In this document: in pieces, positions 60,121 to 64,000 of the stretch
How positions within the stretch are numbered: the first letter of the stretch is position 1
Layout: each line of letters begins with the position of its first letter
From: Pseudomonas sp. DTU_2021_1001937_2_SI_NGA_ILE_001
Lineage (GTDB): Bacteria > Pseudomonadota > Gammaproteobacteria > Pseudomonadales > Pseudomonadaceae
Length of the DNA stretch: 64,000 nt
Assembly (NCBI RefSeq): GCF_032463525.1
Contig: NZ_CP135971.1
Span: 2,170,001 to 2,234,000, forward strand
Reading direction: 5' to 3'
The notes under the pieces: model-generated
Databases searched by the model: none
What the model saw: the letters and a program-made list of their open reading frames with translations, nothing else
What the model was told of the DNA's origin: nothing
Position numbers and translations under genes: made by a program

Positions 60121-60795
60121 TCAGGCGCCCTTGGGTGTCGCCACCTTGTCGCGCAGGTACACCGGCTGCGCATCGTCGGCCGCCACTGCTTCGCCGCGGT
60201 GCCAGGCAAAGGTCGCCAGGGCCAGCAGATCCTGCGCGTCGGGCAGCATGCTGGCATCACAGCCGCTGAGCGACACCGGCAGGCGCGGTGCATAACCCCA
60301 GCCGGTGCCGGCACCGAACCACGGGCCTGCGGCATCGGCGGGTAGCGCCACCTGCTCGGGCGGCAGCACGGCTTCCTGGCCAGCCAGGCGCATCTCCCCT
60401 TCGCTGGCGCGGTAGCAACCCCAGTAGACCTCGTCCATGCGTGCATCGATGGCTGCGGCCACCTGGCTGGCGCCCTGCTCACGCAGGGCACGCTGGGCCA
60501 ATGCGGCCAGATTGGAGACCGGCAACACCGGACGGTCAAGGGCGAAGGCCAGCCCTTGGACCACGCCGATGGCAATGCGCACACCGGTGAAAGCCCCCGG
60601 GCCACGGCCGAAGGCAATGGCATCGAGCGCCGAGCGCGGCAACTGCGCCTGGGCCAGCAGATCCTGGATCATCGGCAGCAGCTTCTGGGCATGCAGGCGC
60701 GGGGCCACCTCATAATGGCTCAGCACCTTGCCGTCGTGCAGCAGGGCGACCGAGCAGGCTTCAGTGGCAGTATCCAGGGCCAGCAAGGTGGTCAT
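60121..60795 (-). CDS. tsaB: tRNA threonylcarbamoyladenosine biosynthesis protein TsaB
   Basis: 224 aa, ASKHA fold. With TsaD and TsaE it transfers threonylcarbamoyl to A37 of tRNAs reading ANN codons. LLALDTATEACSVAL and FGRGPGAFTGVRIAIGVVQGLA are the family motifs; it lacks the metal site of TsaD. It follows adk on the same strand behind a strong terminator. Its product is the substrate of TcdA at 41720. Confidence 0.95.
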   Translation of the reverse strand: MTTLLALDTATEACSVALLHDGKVLSHYEVAPRLHAQKLLPMIQDLLAQAQLPRSALDAIAFGRGPGAFTGVRIAIGVVQGLAFALDRPVLPVSNLAALAQRALREQGASQVAAAIDARMDEVYWGCYRASEGEMRLAGQEAVLPPEQVALPADAAGPWFGAGTGWGYAPRLPVSLSGCDASMLPDAQDLLALATFAWHRGEAVAADDAQPVYLRDKVATPKGA

Positions 60796-60843
60796 CGGGG
60801 TATCCGTCGCGAGTGAACAAGGGGAAAAGGGGCGCAGTATAAA

Positions 60844-60873
60844 GACAAATGGCCCGCAAGCGGGCCATTTGTC
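60844..60873 (-). terminator. Terminator hairpin after adk
   Basis: A perfect 14-base inverted repeat (GACAAATGGCCCGC and its complement, two bases apart) lies 18 bases after the adk stop and is followed on the minus strand by TTTATAC. The tail is short but the stem is very stable. It separates adk from tsaB. Confidence 0.75.
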
Positions 60874-60891
60874 GGATGAAACGGGCGGCGA

Positions 60892-61596
<705 letters not shown>

Positions 61597-61718
61597 CTAA
61601 AACTGAACTACGGCCAAAGGCCAAAAGGTTGATCAAGATACACAGCCGACCAAGGCGGCACAAGCCGCCCAAGGTCGCAGCCACGCCCGCTGCGCCAAGG
61701 CTTACAGTGGTCGGCTGA

Positions 61719-61771
61719 GCCGGGTGTCGACAGCGCTGGCGCAATCGCTCGCCGCCCTGTCGATACCCGGC
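61719..61771. repeat. Long imperfect inverted repeat downstream of ppc
   Basis: Arms 61719-61733 and 61757-61771 (15 bases, one mismatch) carry GCCGGG and CTGTCGA words around a 23-base loop, 10 bases after the ppc stop. No T run follows on the minus strand. A second small stem (GGCGGC/GCCGCC) lies near 61653-61668. It may end the ppc transcript in a Rho-assisted way or stabilise its 3' end. Confidence 0.55.
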
Positions 61772-61780
61772 ATGCTGCCA

Positions 61781-64000
61781 TCAACCGGTATTGCGCAAGC
61801 CGGCGGCTATGCCCGCCACCGACACCAGCAGGGCCAGTTCCAGTGGGCTGTCCAGGCGCGCTTCGCGGCTGCGCGAACGGGCCAGCAGCTCGGCCTGCAG
61901 CAGGTGCAGGGGGTCCAGGTAGGTATTGCGCAGGCTGATGAACTCCAGGGTTTCCGGGCTGTGCGCCAGCAGTCGGTCCTGCCCGGTCAGACCCAGCACC
62001 ACCCGACAAGCCTGCGACAATAGGTCGCGTAAATGCGCCCCCAAATGATGCAACTGCGGGTCGACCAGACGCTCGTCGTACAGCTGGGCGATGTCGATGT
62101 CGGCCTTGGCCAGGACCATTTCCAGCATGTCGATGCGGGTGCGGAAGAACGGCCACTGCTCGCGCATCTGCGCCAGCAATTCGCCCTCGCCACGCGCCAA
62201 CGCATTGCTCAATGCCGCCTCCCAGCCCAGCCAGGCGGGCAGCATCAGGCGCGTCTGGGTCCAGGCGAAGATCCATGGAATGGCCCGCAGGCTCTCCACC
62301 CCGCCTTCACGACGCTTGGCCGGACGACTGCCCAGCGGCAGGCGTCCCAGCTCCTGCTCTGGCGTGGCCTGGCGGAAGTACTCGACGAATTCCGGGTGCT
62401 CGCGCACCACGGTGCGGTAGGCCTTCACCCCGTCCTCGGCGAGGCGGTCCATCATCTGCCGCCAGGCCGGCTCCGGCGGGGGCGGCGGCAGCAAGGTCGC
62501 CTCCAGCACGGCGGCCAGGTAGAGGTTGAGGTTCTGCTCGGCGATGCCGGGCAGGCCGAACTTGAAGCGGATCATCTCGCCCTGCTCGGTGGTGCGGAAG
62601 CGCCCGGCCACCGACCCCGGTGGCTGCGACAGGATGGCCGCATGCGCCGGCCCGCCGCCACGCCCCACCGTGCCGCCGCGGCCGTGGAACAGCAGCAGTT
62701 CCACCTGGCGCTCACGGCAGATGCCCACCAGTTTCTCCTGCGCCCGGTACTGCGCCCAGGCCGCCGCCGTGGTGCCGGCGTCCTTGGCCGAGTCGGAATA
62801 GCCGATCATCACTTCCTGCGGACCTTGCAGGCGGGCACGGTAACCGGGCAATTCCAGCAACCGCTCGATCACCGGCCCGGCGTTGTCCAGGTCGGCCAGG
62901 GTTTCGAATAGCGGCACCACCCGCATACGCCGCTGCAGCCCGGCCTCCTTGAGTAACAGCTGCACCGCCAGTACGTCGGAAGCGGCACCCGCCATGGAGA
63001 TGACATAAGAGCCCAGCGAGGCCGCCGGTGCCGCTGCCACTTCCCGGCAGGTGGCCAGCACTTCGGCGGTTTCCGCCGAGGGGCGGAAGTAGCCTGGCAG
63101 CAAGGGCCGGCGGTTATCCAGCTCGCGGGTCAGGAAGGCGATGCGCGCGTCCTCGTCCCAGTCCTCGTAACGTCCCAGGCCCAGGTAGTCGGTGATTTCG
63201 CTCATCGCCGCGCAGTGCCGGCCGGAATCCTGGCGCACGTCCAGGCGCACCAGGAACAGGCCGAAGGTCACCGCGCGGCGCAGGCAGTCGAGCAGCGGCC
63301 CGTCGGCGATCACGCCCATGCCGCATTCGTGCAGGGACTGGTAGCAGACCTGCAAGGGTTCGAGCAGCTCGCGATTGTCGTGCAGCACCTCCTCACCTGC
63401 CGGCTGGGGCGCCGCCAGGCAAGCCTGTGCCCAGTTGCGCGTGGCACGCAGGCGTTCACGCAGGCGCTTGAGTTCGGCCCGGTACGGCTCGGCGCTGTCA
63501 CCGACCCTGGCACGCAGTTCAGCGCTGGCCTGCTGCATCGACAGGTCGGCGGCCAGGCTGTCGACATCGCGCAGGTACAGGTCGGCGGCCATCCAGCGCG
63601 CCAGCAGCAGCACCTCACGGGTGACCTTGGCGGTGACGTTGGGGTTGCCATCGCGGTCGCCGCCCATCCACGAAGCGAAGCGGATCGGCGCGGCGTCCAG
63701 CGGCAGCCGAAAACCGGTGGCGGCGTGCAACACCTGATCGGCCTTGCGCAGGTAACTGGGTACCGCCTGCCACAGCGAGTGCTCGATCACCGCGAAGCCC
63801 CACTTGGCTTCGTCCACCGGGGTCGGCCGGGTGCGGCGGATCTCTTCGGTGTGCCAGGCCTCGGCGATCAGGCGCTGCAGGCGGGTGACGATCTGCTCGT
63901 ATTCCTGGCTGTTCAGGTCACGGTGGTCGAGGGCGGCCAGCTGTTCGGCAATGGCGTCGTACTTCTGGATCAGCGTGCGCCGCGCCACTTCAGTGGGGTG
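61781..64000 (-). CDS. ppc: Phosphoenolpyruvate carboxylase, C-terminal 739 residues (start beyond window)
   Basis: It carboxylates phosphoenolpyruvate to oxaloacetate, refilling the citric acid cycle. The window edge falls exactly before the codon for the His of the N-terminal HPTEV motif; roughly 135 further residues must lie outside. Present are [29 protein letters not shown] with the catalytic glycine-rich loop, and the C-terminal LRNTG, the normal end of the family. The frame is intact. It is upstream of adk on the same strand. Confidence 0.97.
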   Translation of the reverse strand, partial: HPTEVARRTLIQKYDAIAEQLAALDHRDLNSQEYEQIVTRLQRLIAEAWHTEEIRRTRPTPVDEAKWGFAVIEHSLWQAVPSYLRKADQVLHAATGFRLPLDAAPIRFASWMGGDRDGNPNVTAKVTREVLLLARWMAADLYLRDVDSLAADLSMQQASAELRARVGDSAEPYRAELKRLRERLRATRNWAQACLAAPQPAGEEVLHDNRELLEPLQVCYQSLHECGMGVIADGPLLDCLRRAVTFGLFLVRLDVRQDSGRHCAAMSEITDYLGLGRYEDWDEDARIAFLTRELDNRRPLLPGYFRPSAETAEVLATCREVAAAPAASLGSYVISMAGAASDVLAVQLLLKEAGLQRRMRVVPLFETLADLDNAGPVIERLLELPGYRARLQGPQEVMIGYSDSAKDAGTTAAAWAQYRAQEKLVGICRERQVELLLFHGRGGTVGRGGGPAHAAILSQPPGSVAGRFRTTEQGEMIRFKFGLPGIAEQNLNLYLAAVLEATLLPPPPPEPAWRQMMDRLAEDGVKAYRTVVREHPEFVEYFRQATPEQELGRLPLGSRPAKRREGGVESLRAIPWIFAWTQTRLMLPAWLGWEAALSNALARGEGELLAQMREQWPFFRTRIDMLEMVLAKADIDIAQLYDERLVDPQLHHLGAHLRDLLSQACRVVLGLTGQDRLLAHSPETLEFISLRNTYLDPLHLLQAELLARSRSREARLDSPLELALLVSVAGIAAGLRNTG

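Overview
The window is high-GC bacterial chromosome from a Pseudomonas, most like the P. putida group. The protein sequences and the gene order (rpoS-nlpD-pcm-surE-truD-ispF; eno-kdsA-pyrG; dnaE-rnhB-lpxBA-fabZ-lpxD-skp-bamA-rseP; tsf-rpsB / map-glnD-dapC; tsaB-adk-ppc) are those of Pseudomonas core genomes. I see no insertion sequence, integrase, CRISPR array, tRNA or rRNA gene. The window holds 58 protein genes. rpoS is cut by the left edge and ppc by the right edge; the other 56 are complete.

Positions 1-33396 read almost entirely on the minus strand. From right to left, which is the direction of transcription: rpsB and tsf (translation), pyrH, frr, uppS, cdsA, dxr and rseP (UMP kinase, ribosome recycling, isoprenoid and phospholipid precursors, site-2 protease), bamA, skp, lpxD, fabZ, lpxA, lpxB, rnhB and dnaE (outer-membrane assembly, lipid A, replication), accA and tilS, then pyrG, kdsA, eno, ftsB and ispD. 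Next comes a glutathione-dependent formaldehyde detoxification set (LysR regulator / frmA-fghA), then ispF-truD-surE-pcm-nlpD-rpoS. The detoxification set splits ispD from ispF, which are neighbours in enteric bacteria.

Positions 33697-51497 read mainly on the plus strand: map, glnD, the succinylase lysine/diaminopimelate genes dapC, dapD and dapE, a YffB/ArsC-like reductase, the sulfur-transfer pair csdA-csdE facing tcdA, a GH17-GT2 fusion related to NdvB, rlmA, a Trp-rich unknown protein, plsB, and two small envelope proteins (YbaY-like lipoprotein and DUF4197).

Positions 51516-64000 hold a TetR-controlled RND efflux pair of MexJK type, rsmJ, an unknown protein with an internal duplication, an extensin-like protein, a DUF72 protein, a small unknown protein, tsaB, adk and ppc.

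Most genes are ordinary core genes. The less explained items are: the protein at 57341-57961 with two 44-residue repeats exactly 61 residues apart; a terminator hairpin that contains the ribosome binding site of ispF; alternative RNA hairpins between lpxD and fabZ; a clear terminator between rseP and bamA; and a stem-loop in the rpoS leader. I found no clear candidate for a wholly new multi-gene system.
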